Notes under the pieces: model-generated
Database searches by the model: none
What the model saw: only the letters and a program-made list of their open reading frames with translations
What the model was told of the DNA's origin: nothing
NCBI RefSeq assembly: GCF_049985285.1
Contig: NZ_JBNIEU010000002.1
Coordinates: 186,001 to 250,000, forward strand
Length of the DNA: 64,000 nucleotides
Direction of reading: 5' to 3'
From: Aestuariirhabdus sp049985285
GTDB taxonomy: Bacteria > Pseudomonadota > Gammaproteobacteria > Pseudomonadales > Aestuariirhabdaceae
Program-made: the position numbers and the translations under genes
Shown: in pieces, positions 1-10,069 of the stretch
Position numbering within the stretch: the stretch's first letter is position 1
Layout: the number at the start of each line of letters is the position of its first letter

Positions 1-1
1 C

Positions 2-1285
2 GAGCGTGCGGCTTTTATACACGCCAGTGAACTATGCCGTAAGGGAGAGCGTGATTCCTCCGCAGAGGAGCAGCCGATCAACCAGCTGGTCCACGATGGC
101 CAATCGCTGGTGGTTCAGGTGACCAAGGACCCCCTCGGAACCAAAGGGGCGCGGTTGACCACCCATATCTCAATTCCGGCACGCTATCTGGTACTTATGC
201 CGGACTCCACCCACGTTGGTATCTCCTTGCGTATTGAACAGCCGGAGGAGCGTGATCGACTCAAAGCGTTGGTCGAGGCGGCGCTTGAGGGGGTGGAGGC
301 GAGTACTCCCGCAGGGTTTATTTTGCGTACGGCTGCAGAGGGTGTCGGTGAGCACGAGGTGGTGGCCGATATTCGCTATCTACAAAGGCTATGGGAAACC
401 ATATCCGAAACGATTAAATCCAGCAAAGCCCCCGCCAATGTATACGAGGATCTACCGCTACCCCTGCGTACCCTTCGGGATCTGGCGGAGCCGGATATAG
501 AAAAAATACGTATCGACTCCCGGGAAACCTTCCAGAAGGTGGAGAAGTTTGTCGATAAGCTATTGCCTGAGGTTAAGGGGAGGGTGGAGTACTATCCGGG
601 TGAACGGCCTATTTTTGATCTGTATAGCGTGGAAGATGAGATTCAAAAAGCCCTGGGACGGAAGGTGCAATTGAAATCAGGTGGTTACCTGATACTTGAC
701 CAAACCGAAGCGATGACCACCATCGATGTGAATACCGGTGGCTTTGTCGGCCACCGCAACCTGGAAGATACCATCTTCAAAACTAACCTTGAGGCTGCCA
801 CGGCGATCGCCCGCCAGCTACGGTTGAGGAATCTGGGGGGGATTATCATTCTCGATTTTATCGATATGGACGATAGCGATCACCAGCGTCAGGTTCTGCG
901 TGCGCTGGAAAAGGGGATGGAGCGGGATCACGCCAAGACCAACGTTACGGGCGTGTCTGAACTGGGGCTGGTACAGATGACCCGTAAGCGGACACGGGAG
1001 AGCCTGGAGCACACTCTTTGCGAAAGTTGCCCGACGTGCGAGGGGCGGGGGACCTTGAAAACGGCCGATACCGTTTGCTATGAGGTATTCAGGGAGATAC
1101 TGCGCGAAGCCCGAGCCTACGACAGCGAATCCTACCTGGTGCGGGCATCGCAGTCGGTGATCGACCGCCTGTTGGATGAAGAGTCGGGAAATGTAGCTGA
1201 TCTTGAAGAGTTTATTGACCGTTCGATCCGTTTTCAGGTCGAACCCATATACACCCAGGAGCAATTTGATGTGGTGTTGTTGTAA
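2..1285 (+). CDS. rng: Ribonuclease G, 5' end missing
   Basis: RNase E/G-family endoribonuclease that matures the 16S rRNA 5' end and cuts single-stranded RNA in the cytoplasm. The reading frame is open from base 2, upstream of the first in-frame start codon, so the N-terminus (including most of the S1 domain) lies outside the window. Visible are the catalytic-site segments TTIDVNTGGFVG and IILDFIDMDD, whose aspartates bind the metal ion, and the zinc-link cysteines CESCPTCEGRG near the end. There is no long acidic/proline-rich scaffold tail, which favours RNase G over RNase E. It is followed after 39 bases by yhdP, the usual gammaproteobacterial arrangement. Confidence 0.95.
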   Translation, partial: ERAAFIHASELCRKGERDSSAEEQPINQLVHDGQSLVVQVTKDPLGTKGARLTTHISIPARYLVLMPDSTHVGISLRIEQPEERDRLKALVEAALEGVEASTPAGFILRTAAEGVGEHEVVADIRYLQRLWETISETIKSSKAPANVYEDLPLPLRTLRDLAEPDIEKIRIDSRETFQKVEKFVDKLLPEVKGRVEYYPGERPIFDLYSVEDEIQKALGRKVQLKSGGYLILDQTEAMTTIDVNTGGFVGHRNLEDTIFKTNLEAATAIARQLRLRNLGGIIILDFIDMDDSDHQRQVLRALEKGMERDHAKTNVTGVSELGLVQMTRKRTRESLEHTLCESCPTCEGRGTLKTADTVCYEVFREILREARAYDSESYLVRASQSVIDRLLDEESGNVADLEEFIDRSIRFQVEPIYTQEQFDVVLL

Positions 1286-1324
1286 TTCACACCAGCGCTT
1301 GGAACCCCTGACAGGCCCCCGCCG

Positions 1325-4300
1325 ATGAAGCGAGTGGTTCTACACCTGTCCCGGGGGGCCTGGCTGGCAACTCTGTTTCTGGTCTTGCTGCTGGGTGGTT
1401 ACCTGGTGGCGGGACGTGTGTTGCTGCCCTTTGTGCAGGATTATCGGTTGGAAGCCGAGGCGCAGCTATCGGACCTGTTGGGGGCGCAGGTCACCATCGA
1501 GTCGATGGTGGGGGAGTTTCGCGGGTTTAATCCTGCGCTGGTTGCCAAACATGTGACGATCGCCCCGGGAGCCGAATCCGAAGGCTTTAGCTCCAATCTC
1601 CATGTTGAGTCGATCTCGGTGGAGGTTGATTTTTTTGGCACCCTTAAAGCCCGGCAGTTTGCATCGAGGGAGATGCTCGTGTCGGGCCTCGAAATCTATC
1701 TGCAGGAAAATGCTGACGGCCGCTGGCACCTTTCCGGGTGGGATGTCGCTCCCGGCGATGAGCCGATTGAGGAGGTCGACATTACCGAGCGGCTGGCTGC
1801 GTTGGTGGGGCTGGTGGACCGTAACGATCATGTGCAGCTGGTTAATAGCGAGGTGCATGTGCAGCCTTGGCAGCAGCCGGCACGAACCCTCGACCAGTTA
1901 CAGCTGGATCTGGTAGATCTTGACGCCGACAGGGTTCAGCTGGAACTGCGTGGTCGGGTTGGGTTCCAGCAATCATTGCACCTGATGGCGGTTCTGGGGG
2001 GGGATTTTACCGACCTTTCGCGCCTGCGTTTTGATGCCTATCTACAGGGAGGGATGCTGCAGGTGGGTCCCTGGCTGAGGCACCTGGTCGATGAGCGTGT
2101 CGTAGAGCTGAATGTCAAACCCGAGCTTTGGTTAAGTTGGGATGGCGCTCGCTGGCAGGCTCAGGGGAACCTGGATATTGGCCGTTTGCAGTGGGTTCAC
2201 GAGCAAGAAAGCCGCGCACTGGAAGATCTGAACATAGACCTGTCTGCCGGCTATGAGGCGGCGTCGCAGTGGCAACTGTGGTTGCAAAATATCGCCTTCA
2301 CGATGGGCGGGCACCCGTGGCCGCAAATGGACCTCTACCTGCAGGGAGACGATAGCGGCGAGATAACGCTGGCAACGCCACAATTGGACCTGGATGCGAT
2401 CAAGGCGTTGGTGCTGGGTAATTCGCTGTTGAGCGGCTTGGCCCAGGAGCTGGTTTCCACCCTCAACCCTTCTGGTCGTGTGGAGCAGATTCAGTTCCGC
2501 TACCAACCCCAAAAAGAAGATTTTGATATCAGTGCCCGCCTGGTGGACGTTGCCGTTGACGCCTGGAACAGCGCCCCTTCCGGCAAGGGTGTAAATGGGT
2601 TTGTACATGCTTCGAAAAAGCGAGGTTATATTGACCTCGACTCCGACCAGTTTACCCTTGGCTTGCTCAAACTGTTCCGGGAACCCTGGCACTACCGCAA
2701 AGCGGAAGGATTTCTCTATTGGGAAATAGCGGATAACCAGTACTCCTTGATGACCGAAAATCTTCATCTGGAAGGTGATGAAGGTGAGGTTCATGGTCAG
2801 TTCCGCCTGGATATTCCATTTGACGAGCGTCCCGTTGCAATGGGATTGCACGTCGGTATTCAAAATGGTGATGTTCGCGCCGCGGGCAAGTATATTCCCG
2901 TCGGGGAAAGCGGGCTCAGTGATGATTTGGTCTCCTGGCTCGACTCGGCGCTGGTCGCGGGGGATATCCGCGAAGGCGCCTTTATGATGAATGGTGCGCT
3001 GGAAGACGTCGGTATCGACAACGATTTCAGTGTCGGCCTGTTTTTCGATGTGGGCCAGGCCACCATCGCCTACGCACCAGAATGGCCTGCGGTAGAACAG
3101 ACCGATGCCCTGGTGATCATTAACGACAGTGCCGTGCGAGTGGATAGTTCCCAAGCCCAGGTCTGGGGGGCGTCTATAGAGTCGCTCCAGGTTCGAGTGC
3201 CGGCAACAGTCAATGATGAGGTCCCCTTACTGAGTGTGGTGGGGCGCGCGGTCAGTAACAGCAGCGGAGCGTTACGGCTGCTGAGAGAGTCACCCATCGC
3301 GGAAATTCTGGGTGGGGCCGCTAATGACTGGTTACTGGAAGGGGATATAGGTGTGGAGTTGGACCTTGCCATCCCGCTGGGGGTTGGAGAGGACCATTAT
3401 CAGGTTGATGTTGATTTTTCCAATAACCGTTTTGAGATCGCGCCCCTGCAGTTGGCCTTGAATGACCTGAGTGGGCGCTTGCAATACGATTCGGCGCGAG
3501 GTCTCACCAGTGACCCGCTTAAGCTATCCCTGCTCGGGAGTCCCGCAACGTTGCAGGCATTGCCGCCGCAAAATGAAAACCAGCTGGCCCGCTTTCGTTT
3601 TAATGGGGAGGTGCAGCTCGATAGTCTTTACGACTGGCTACAACTGCTGCAAGACGATGGCTCGACGATCCCGCTGGCGCGCAAGTTGATCCGTGGCCAG
3701 ACCGCTTACAAGGGAGGTCTGCTGATCGAGAACCAGGGTGGCGCGGTGGTCACGCGAACCGATATCCATACCCGCCTGCAAGGGGTGCGGATCGATGCCC
3801 CGAACCCATTTGGAAAACAGGCGGATCAGCAGCGTTCGCTGCAGCTGAGTGTGATGGACGAGGTGGATGAGGTTCCTGCGCTGGATGTTCGGTGGCGCTA
3901 TGGCGCCCTGCTTGCGGGGGTGGTGCAAAGCCGTGATGGCGGTTTGAGTCGAGGTACCCTGGCGTTTGGCGGTGCCCCGGCAAAGCTGGATGCGGACGCG
4001 TCGGCTATCTTGCTGGTTGGGACGATCGACCAGTTGTCCCTGGAGCCCTGGCTGGATTGGGCGCAGGCACTGCCGGCGGGTGAAAAGGGCGGCGAGAGTG
4101 GAGTGCCGCTGCGAATCAAACAGTTGCGTATCGGCCATGTGGAGGGGTACGGGCAGGCGTTTGACGAGCTCAGAGTAGACGGCGAGCTGTCGGCGACCAG
4201 ACAATGGCTCAAGGTTGATTCCGAGCACCTGAGTGGAGAGCTATCTGCGGCAGGAGAGACACCCATCGACCTTAAGCTAAATCGCCTGCAGCTAGCCTCC

Positions 4301-5257
4301 CTGTCCCCTCCCCCCGAGGCCGACATCCTTTCCGAGGACCCCCTCATCGTTTCCTCTGAGCCGGCACTGGTGTCTTTGGCAAAAGAGCAGCAGGCTGAGG
4401 GTGAAACGGACCCGTGGGAGGCGATTGATCCTCGGGAGTTCCCGGCATTAAATGTGAATATCGAGGACCTACGTTTCGGAGAGGCCCCCTGGGGCAATAT
4501 TGCGGTTAATGTGCGTCCGTATGACGAGGGTGTGCATCTGTTTAATATTCGAGGAACGGTTCGGGAGGCCGATGTGTCGGGTGACCTGAGCTGGGCATTT
4601 GCGGCCGGTAGTCACCATACCTACACCAAGGGTGGGTTGGTGATCAGGGATATGGGCGATGTGCTGGAGCGCTGGGGCATCTCCCGTTACGTGGAAAGCG
4701 AGTCAGCGGATTACAGTTTTAATCTTAACTGGCCCGGCTCCCCCGCCGCATTCTCGATTCTGCAGCTTAACGGCAGCATCCGTGGGGGAATGCAAGAGGG
4801 TCGGTTTTTGGACGCGGGGCAGGCCGGGGCCTTGCGTGTTTTTGGTATTCTCAACATCAATACCATCACGCGGCGGTTGAAACTCGATTTTTCGGACCTG
4901 TTCTCCTCGGGAGTTTCGTTTGATGAGACATCCTCGCACTTATCTTTTAAGGAGGGGGTGATTACCACGGCGGAACCCTCCACCGTGAATGGTCCCAGTT
5001 CGGATTTCAAATTCAGTGGCACGATTGACCTGAACGCGAACCATATCGACTCTGAGCTAGTGGTCACGCTACCCCTAACCGCGAGCCTGCCCCTTTTGGG
5101 GCTAGTACTGGCGAACCCGGTTATTGGTGGAGGGTTATTGGTGTTTGACAAGTTGCTGGGCGATCAGGTGCAGCAGTTTGCCAGCGTGCGCTATAGCATC
5201 GAAGGAGATGCGGATAGTCCCGAAGTGCAGGTTGAGCAGTTGTTTGGTCGCCAGTAA
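1325..5257 (+). CDS. yhdP: YhdP family AsmA-like envelope lipid-transport protein
   Basis: A 1310-residue protein of the YhdP/TIGR02099 family, the usual length for it. One N-terminal membrane helix (about residues 12-36) anchors it in the inner membrane; the rest is a long periplasmic beta-rich region with a C-terminal AsmA-like part ending in a hydrophobic stretch near residue 1260. In E. coli YhdP works with TamB and YdbH to move phospholipids to the outer membrane; that role here is by family. It sits between rng and a nitrilase gene, as in many relatives, and is probably co-transcribed with rng. No frame damage is seen. Confidence 0.93.
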   Translation: MKRVVLHLSRGAWLATLFLVLLLGGYLVAGRVLLPFVQDYRLEAEAQLSDLLGAQVTIESMVGEFRGFNPALVAKHVTIAPGAESEGFSSNLHVESISVEVDFFGTLKARQFASREMLVSGLEIYLQENADGRWHLSGWDVAPGDEPIEEVDITERLAALVGLVDRNDHVQLVNSEVHVQPWQQPARTLDQLQLDLVDLDADRVQLELRGRVGFQQSLHLMAVLGGDFTDLSRLRFDAYLQGGMLQVGPWLRHLVDERVVELNVKPELWLSWDGARWQAQGNLDIGRLQWVHEQESRALEDLNIDLSAGYEAASQWQLWLQNIAFTMGGHPWPQMDLYLQGDDSGEITLATPQLDLDAIKALVLGNSLLSGLAQELVSTLNPSGRVEQIQFRYQPQKEDFDISARLVDVAVDAWNSAPSGKGVNGFVHASKKRGYIDLDSDQFTLGLLKLFREPWHYRKAEGFLYWEIADNQYSLMTENLHLEGDEGEVHGQFRLDIPFDERPVAMGLHVGIQNGDVRAAGKYIPVGESGLSDDLVSWLDSALVAGDIREGAFMMNGALEDVGIDNDFSVGLFFDVGQATIAYAPEWPAVEQTDALVIINDSAVRVDSSQAQVWGASIESLQVRVPATVNDEVPLLSVVGRAVSNSSGALRLLRESPIAEILGGAANDWLLEGDIGVELDLAIPLGVGEDHYQVDVDFSNNRFEIAPLQLALNDLSGRLQYDSARGLTSDPLKLSLLGSPATLQALPPQNENQLARFRFNGEVQLDSLYDWLQLLQDDGSTIPLARKLIRGQTAYKGGLLIENQGGAVVTRTDIHTRLQGVRIDAPNPFGKQADQQRSLQLSVMDEVDEVPALDVRWRYGALLAGVVQSRDGGLSRGTLAFGGAPAKLDADASAILLVGTIDQLSLEPWLDWAQALPAGEKGGESGVPLRIKQLRIGHVEGYGQAFDELRVDGELSATRQWLKVDSEHLSGELSAAGETPIDLKLNRLQLASLSPPPEADILSEDPLIVSSEPALVSLAKEQQAEGETDPWEAIDPREFPALNVNIEDLRFGEAPWGNIAVNVRPYDEGVHLFNIRGTVREADVSGDLSWAFAAGSHHTYTKGGLVIRDMGDVLERWGISRYVESESADYSFNLNWPGSPAAFSILQLNGSIRGGMQEGRFLDAGQAGALRVFGILNINTITRRLKLDFSDLFSSGVSFDETSSHLSFKEGVITTAEPSTVNGPSSDFKFSGTIDLNANHIDSELVVTLPLTASLPLLGLVLANPVIGGGLLVFDKLLGDQVQQFASVRYSIEGDADSPEVQVEQLFGRQ

Positions 5258-5294
5258 TGATGTTTGGCAGGGACCCACGTAGGAGTGTTAATAA

Positions 5295-6167
5295 ATGAAA
5301 GCTTGCCGTATTGCCCTCGTACAGATGAACTCCGGTGTTGATATAACGGAGAATGTGTGCCGGGCTGAGACCGCCATCGCGGAGGCGTCTGCTCGCGGGG
5401 CGCAGCTGGTTGTGCTGCCAGAGTGCTTCGCCAGTTTCGGTGGTGGCGAGCTGGACGATGTAGTGCAATCGCTTTATGACGCCGATGTCGTCGGTCATCT
5501 GTCCAGGCTCTGCGCTACCTATTGCGTGTGGCTGGTGGCAGGAACCCTGCCGGTGACTCTTGCCGAGGAAGACGACCGGCGCGCCCACTCCCGTTGTTTC
5601 GTATTTGACAGCCGGGGGCAGGAGGTGAGTTACTATGACAAGATTCACCTGTTCGATGTGGATGTGGCCGATACAACCGGCTGCTATAGAGAGTCTGTAG
5701 ATTATCAGCCTGGGGGTCACCTAACCCTCATTGAGACCCCCTGGGGGAAGCTGGCGCCGTTAATCTGCTACGACCTTCGTTTCCCTGAACTGTTTAAAGC
5801 GTTGGCTCTGCAGGGTGCAGAGATCTTCTGCCTGCCATCGGCGTTTACTGCCGTGACCGGGCAGGCGCATTGGGAGCCACTCCTTCGCGCCAGGGCAATT
5901 GAGAGTGGAGCCTACGTGTTGGCCGCCAATCAGTGTGGTCAACAGGGTTCCCGTACGACCTGGGGTCACTCGATGGTAGTGGATCCCTGGGGTAAGGTTT
6001 GTGAAAGCGCTGGCGCTGACCCTCAACTGGTCATTGCCGATCTGGAGCCCAATACGCAGCTCCAGGCGCGACAATCGATTCCCAGCCTGCAACACCATAA
6101 GCTGGAGAAGGGCTGGTACCCGTTACCGACCCGTCATGACGCCCCTAGCGGCGCGAACAACGAGTAG
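5295..6167 (+). CDS. Carbon-nitrogen hydrolase (nitrilase/Nit family amidase)
   Basis: A 290-residue cytosolic enzyme of the nitrilase superfamily with the Glu-Lys-Cys triad visible: E43 in LPECFASFG, K117 in YYDKIHLFD and C159 in PLICYDLRFPE. The Nit1/Nit2 type is likely; family members hydrolyse deaminated glutathione or omega-amides such as 2-oxoglutaramate, and the exact substrate cannot be read from sequence. The start ATG has a clear AGGAG 9 bases upstream. It lies 37 bases after yhdP and 9 bases before tldD, so it is probably in one transcript with them. Confidence 0.88.
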   Translation: MKACRIALVQMNSGVDITENVCRAETAIAEASARGAQLVVLPECFASFGGGELDDVVQSLYDADVVGHLSRLCATYCVWLVAGTLPVTLAEEDDRRAHSRCFVFDSRGQEVSYYDKIHLFDVDVADTTGCYRESVDYQPGGHLTLIETPWGKLAPLICYDLRFPELFKALALQGAEIFCLPSAFTAVTGQAHWEPLLRARAIESGAYVLAANQCGQQGSRTTWGHSMVVDPWGKVCESAGADPQLVIADLEPNTQLQARQSIPSLQHHKLEKGWYPLPTRHDAPSGANNE

Positions 6168-6176
6168 ATACTACCT

Positions 6177-7616
6177 ATGACCGATATTCTGGAGATTGCG
6201 AAGGAGCGTTTGCTGCTGCCGACAGGGCTTTCGGAGCAAAACGTGCAACAAGTGCTCGACAGCATGCTGGGGCGCAACCTGGATGCGGCCGACCTCTATT
6301 TCCAGAATTCACGACACGAATCCTGGGTGCTCGACGATGGCATCGTGCGTGAAGGCAGCTTTAACGTCGATGGGGGCGTAGGGGTGCGCGCCATCAGCGG
6401 TGAAAAAACCGGCTTTGCCTACTCTAATGAGATTGTGCTGCCGGCGCTGCAGCAAGCGGCGGGGGCGGCTCGCAGTATTGCCGCCCAGGGTCAGCAGCGG
6501 CAGGTATCGATCCGGCAGCGCAGTTCGATACGTGAACTCTACCAGCCTACCAACCCCCTCGATTCCCTCCCCCAGCAGGATAAAGTAGACCTGCTGAAGC
6601 GGCTTGATGCCGAGGCGAGGGCGCTGGACCCGAGAGTGAAACAGGTGACCGTCGGCTTATCCGGATTGTTTGAAACCGTCATGGTTATGGCCAGTGACGG
6701 CACCCTGGCAGCCGATGTACGCCCTCTGGTGCGGCTTAATGTGAGTGTAATTGCCGAGTTGGATGGACGCCGGGAACGGGGCTCCAGCGGTGGCGGTGGA
6801 CGATGTAATTACGATTATTTTATGCAGGGTGACCGTGCGTTGACCTATGCGCGCGAAGCGGTCAGGCAGGCCTTGGTCAATCTGGAGGCAATTCCTGCCC
6901 CTGCGGGTGCTATGCCGGTTGTACTGGGGCCGGGCTGGTCCGGAGTGCTGCTGCATGAGGCGGTAGGTCATGGGCTGGAAGGCGATTTTAACCGCAAGGG
7001 CAGCTCTGCCTACGCCGGGCGTATTGGTGAGCGGGTCGCTTCACCGCTTTGCACCATTGTTGATGACGGTACCCTGGCCGGACGCCGGGGTTCGCTCAAT
7101 ATGGATGATGAAGGTACGTCTACCGAGTGCACCATGCTGATAGAGAAGGGGGTTCTCAAAGGCTATATGCAGGACAAGCTGAATGCACGCCTGTCCGGCG
7201 GCACGTCGACGGGTAACGGTCGACGTGAATCCTATTCGCATTTGCCGATGCCGCGGATGACCAACACCTATATGTTGGCCGGGGAGAGCGATCCCCAAGA
7301 GATTGTTGCGTCGGTTGAACGGGGTATCTATACCGCTCATCTCGGCGGAGGTCAGGTGGATATCACATCGGGCAAGTTCGTTTTTTCAACCAGCGAAGCC
7401 TATCTGATCGAAAAAGGGAAAATCACGACACCGATCAAAGGCGCGACCCTGATCGGCAACGGCCCCGATGCAATGCGGCTGGTGAGTATGGTGGGTAGCG
7501 ACCTGGAGCTAGACACCGGTATCGGCGTGTGCGGGAAGGAGGGGCAATCGGTGCCGGTAGGGGTTGGTCAGCCCACGCTGAAAATCGATGAGCTCACCGT
7601 GGGCGGGACAGGCTGA
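6177..7616 (+). CDS. tldD: Metalloprotease TldD
   Basis: A 479-residue zinc metalloprotease subunit that partners PmbA/TldE (encoded at 8694) to form the cytosolic TldD/E protease, which trims unfolded peptides such as microcin precursors and takes part in CcdA turnover. The metal-binding motif HEAVGH lies in LLHEAVGHGLEG near residue 259. The start is only 9 bases after the nitrilase stop and has no strong ribosome-binding site, which suggests translational coupling. Full length, no oddities. Confidence 0.96.
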   Translation: MTDILEIAKERLLLPTGLSEQNVQQVLDSMLGRNLDAADLYFQNSRHESWVLDDGIVREGSFNVDGGVGVRAISGEKTGFAYSNEIVLPALQQAAGAARSIAAQGQQRQVSIRQRSSIRELYQPTNPLDSLPQQDKVDLLKRLDAEARALDPRVKQVTVGLSGLFETVMVMASDGTLAADVRPLVRLNVSVIAELDGRRERGSSGGGGRCNYDYFMQGDRALTYAREAVRQALVNLEAIPAPAGAMPVVLGPGWSGVLLHEAVGHGLEGDFNRKGSSAYAGRIGERVASPLCTIVDDGTLAGRRGSLNMDDEGTSTECTMLIEKGVLKGYMQDKLNARLSGGTSTGNGRRESYSHLPMPRMTNTYMLAGESDPQEIVASVERGIYTAHLGGGQVDITSGKFVFSTSEAYLIEKGKITTPIKGATLIGNGPDAMRLVSMVGSDLELDTGIGVCGKEGQSVPVGVGQPTLKIDELTVGGTG

Positions 7617-7622
7617 GTAGGC

Positions 7623-7997
7623 TCAGGCCTTGTCGATGATGATCGTCTCGTCGGCATAAAACGAGGTGGAGCGCTTCAGGTCGAGAGCAAAGTGCTTACC
7701 CTCGGTCAGGGTTTTAACCATCTGCTGCCACTCTTCGCTGGCGGTGGCTTCAAAGCTTGCCTTGGGTTGGTCGAACCACATTTCCACAACACCATCGAAG
7801 GGGGCTTCAAACTGTTGGCGCTGCTGCAACAGTTGGTTTTCTTCGACTTGCAGGGTGAGGCTTTTGGTCAAGCGGCGGCAGCCCAGTTTGACCGCAACGG
7901 AGCGAATAAACTGCTCAAACTCCGTGTTCCAATAGTCTCGAAATTGAAGGGCACTGACGTCGGCTTTGCGCCGAAAGCAGAGTATCTGTTTTATCAC
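7623..7997 (-). CDS. EthD-domain-like small protein
   Basis: A 124-residue protein with a GTG start preceded by GGGAGAGA. The N-terminal pattern (MIKQILCFRRKAD, then FRDYWN) and the C-terminal half containing VEMWFD resemble the EthD / dimeric alpha-beta barrel fold of small stress-linked or degradative proteins; no catalytic residues can be named. It converges on tldD with 6 bases between stops and starts 24 bases downstream of the darP stop, so it may be co-transcribed with darP. The function is unknown and the family assignment is moderate. Confidence 0.65.
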   Translation of the reverse strand: MIKQILCFRRKADVSALQFRDYWNTEFEQFIRSVAVKLGCRRLTKSLTLQVEENQLLQQRQQFEAPFDGVVEMWFDQPKASFEATASEEWQQMVKTLTEGKHFALDLKRSTSFYADETIIIDKA

Positions 7998-8021
7998 GCT
8001 AGTCTCTCCCTGAAAAAATCC

Positions 8022-8549
8022 TTACTCGGCAAGTTCCGACTGCTCACGCAGGTAGCGAAACAATTTGCGGCTGCTCGCTAGGGGTTTCTGTAATTCCAGT
8101 TCTTTGCGGCTATTGCGTATCAGCTGCCGCAGGTGCTGGATATCGGCCGCTGGATAGGTATCCAGATACTCCTGAAGCGTCTCGTTACCTTCGCTGATCA
8201 GTCGTTCACGCCAGCGCTCGAGCTGATGGAAAATTCGGTTGTACTCTGCGCTGCTGGTATCGAGACGATCCACCGCTTGTTGCAATGGCTCCAGATCCTC
8301 ATCGCGCATCAGTTTTCCGATGTACTGGCGGTGGCGTTTAAGCGCGTTGTTGCTTTTTATTCGACGTGTTTCTTCCAGTGCCCTGCGGAGTCGTTCAGTG
8401 ATCGGCAGTGAGGTCATGACGTCGGGTTTAAGGTCGAGCAGGCGCATACCCAGTGCTTGCAGCTCGTGCATTTCGTTTTTGACCTGGGTCTTGCTCTTAT
8501 AATCTTCGTCGTCGAAATCGACCGATTCGTTGTCTTGTTCTGGGCGCAT
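8022..8549 (-). CDS. darP: Ribosome biogenesis factor DarP (YjgA/DUF615)
   Basis: A 175-residue highly charged helical protein of the DUF615 family, which binds late 50S subunit precursors and helps shape the peptidyl-transferase centre. Typical features are an acidic N-terminus (ESVDFDDEDYKSK) followed by a long helical body rich in Arg, Leu and Gln. The position between tldD and a divergent pmbA is the widely conserved arrangement for this gene and supports the call. The ATG start is taken from the family-like N-terminus; the ribosome-binding site is weak. Confidence 0.92.
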   Translation of the reverse strand: MRPEQDNESVDFDDEDYKSKTQVKNEMHELQALGMRLLDLKPDVMTSLPITERLRRALEETRRIKSNNALKRHRQYIGKLMRDEDLEPLQQAVDRLDTSSAEYNRIFHQLERWRERLISEGNETLQEYLDTYPAADIQHLRQLIRNSRKELELQKPLASSRKLFRYLREQSELAE

Positions 8550-8693
8550 GGGGGAGACGATCTGTGGCTTCGAAATGGGTAGGTGACTATTGTAAACCGA
8601 TCCTGCTGGAATGTCTGTTTTGAGCGAAAGGCTTGTTCGCTAGCCCCCTGCAGGTAGAATGGATCGTTACCCCCTAGCCTGGTGATACAAACC

Positions 8694-10052
8694 ATGACCT
8701 CAGTCCCAAATATAACACCGCTGGATCTTCGTCAGGAGCAGTCCCGCTTGCAACAGTTGGTGCAGGATATTCTGCTGGAGGCTCGCAAGCAGGGAGCCAG
8801 CGGGGCAGAGGTGGGTGTCAGCCTGGATAACGGGCTGACCGCCAGTGTGCGCATGGGGGAGGTGGACACGGTCGAGTTTAATCATGACCAGGGTTTTGGC
8901 ATCACCCTCTACTACGGCCAACGCAAAGGTTCCGCCAGTACCTCTGACAGCAGTCTGCAAGCGATCATTGATACCGTGGAAGCGGCCAGTAATATCGCGC
9001 GCTACACATCGGAGGACCCTTATGCGGGCCTGGCCGATGCCTCCATGATGGCGACCGACCTGCCGGAGCTTGACCTGTACCACCCCTGGGATGTGGAGGT
9101 GGACCATGGGCTGGAGATCGCCACTCGTTGCGAGCAGGCGGGGCTCGATGTCTCGGAGCAGATAACCAATTCCGAGGGAGCAAGCCTCTCAACGCATCAA
9201 AGCTGCCGGGTGTACGGCAACAGTCATGGTTTTATGGGCAGCTACCTGGCCTCAAGGCAGAGCTTGAGTTGTGTGCTGATTGCGGGCGAACAGGAGCGGA
9301 TGCAGCGGGATTATTGGTATGCCGTGTCCCGTAAGCGAGAGGATCTGGAAAGTCCTGAATCGATCGGTACCCAGGCAGCCAATAGAACCTTGCAGCGCCT
9401 CGATCCCCGAAAGATACCAACCTGTCAGGTCCCGGTGCTGTTCGCTGCAGAGGTTGCCAGTGGGCTACTGTCCCATCTGCTGGGGGCGATCAGTGGGTCA
9501 AGCCTGTATCGTGAAGCGAGTTTCTTATTGAATCAGCTGGATAAGCCGCTGTTTCCTGAGTTTGTCAGCATCTATGAGCGGCCCCGCTTGCGAGGTGGCC
9601 TCGCCAGTGCGTCGTTTGATAATGACGGTCTGGCGACTTACGACAAATCCTTTGTGCAAGATGGAGTGCTCTGCAGTTATCTGTTGGGCGCCTACTCGGC
9701 GCGTAAATTGGGTATGACCAGCACCGCCAATGCCGGGGGGGCGCACAACCTGCGAATCAGTGATAGCGGTTTGGATGCCCCGGCGTTACTGCGGCAGATG
9801 GGTAGCGGTTTATTGATTACCGAGCTGCTGGGGCAGGGGGTTAATCTGGTAACCGGGGACTACTCGCGGGGAGCCAGTGGGTTTTGGGTCGAAAATGGGG
9901 TGATTCAGTATCCGGTATCGGAGATAACGGTCGCGGGTAACCTGCGGGATATGTTTGCGAATGTCGTCGCGGTGGGGAATGATGTGGATCACCGTGGCAA
10001 TGTGCAGGCAGGTTCCATCCTGATTGATGGTATGACCGTAGGGGGCGACTAG
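8694..10052 (+). CDS. pmbA: PmbA/TldE, partner subunit of TldD protease
   Basis: A 452-residue paralogue of TldD that lacks the HExxxH zinc motif; it forms the heterodimeric TldD/E protease with the protein encoded at 6177. The family C-terminus (GASGFWVENG, then AGSILIDGMTVGG) is intact. I chose the ATG at 8694; an in-frame GTG 12 bases upstream is also possible and neither has a strong ribosome-binding site. It is divergent from darP with about 140 bases between. Confidence 0.95.
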   Translation: MTSVPNITPLDLRQEQSRLQQLVQDILLEARKQGASGAEVGVSLDNGLTASVRMGEVDTVEFNHDQGFGITLYYGQRKGSASTSDSSLQAIIDTVEAASNIARYTSEDPYAGLADASMMATDLPELDLYHPWDVEVDHGLEIATRCEQAGLDVSEQITNSEGASLSTHQSCRVYGNSHGFMGSYLASRQSLSCVLIAGEQERMQRDYWYAVSRKREDLESPESIGTQAANRTLQRLDPRKIPTCQVPVLFAAEVASGLLSHLLGAISGSSLYREASFLLNQLDKPLFPEFVSIYERPRLRGGLASASFDNDGLATYDKSFVQDGVLCSYLLGAYSARKLGMTSTANAGGAHNLRISDSGLDAPALLRQMGSGLLITELLGQGVNLVTGDYSRGASGFWVENGVIQYPVSEITVAGNLRDMFANVVAVGNDVDHRGNVQAGSILIDGMTVGGD

Positions 10053-10069
10053 GTTTTTCGGTCGAGAGC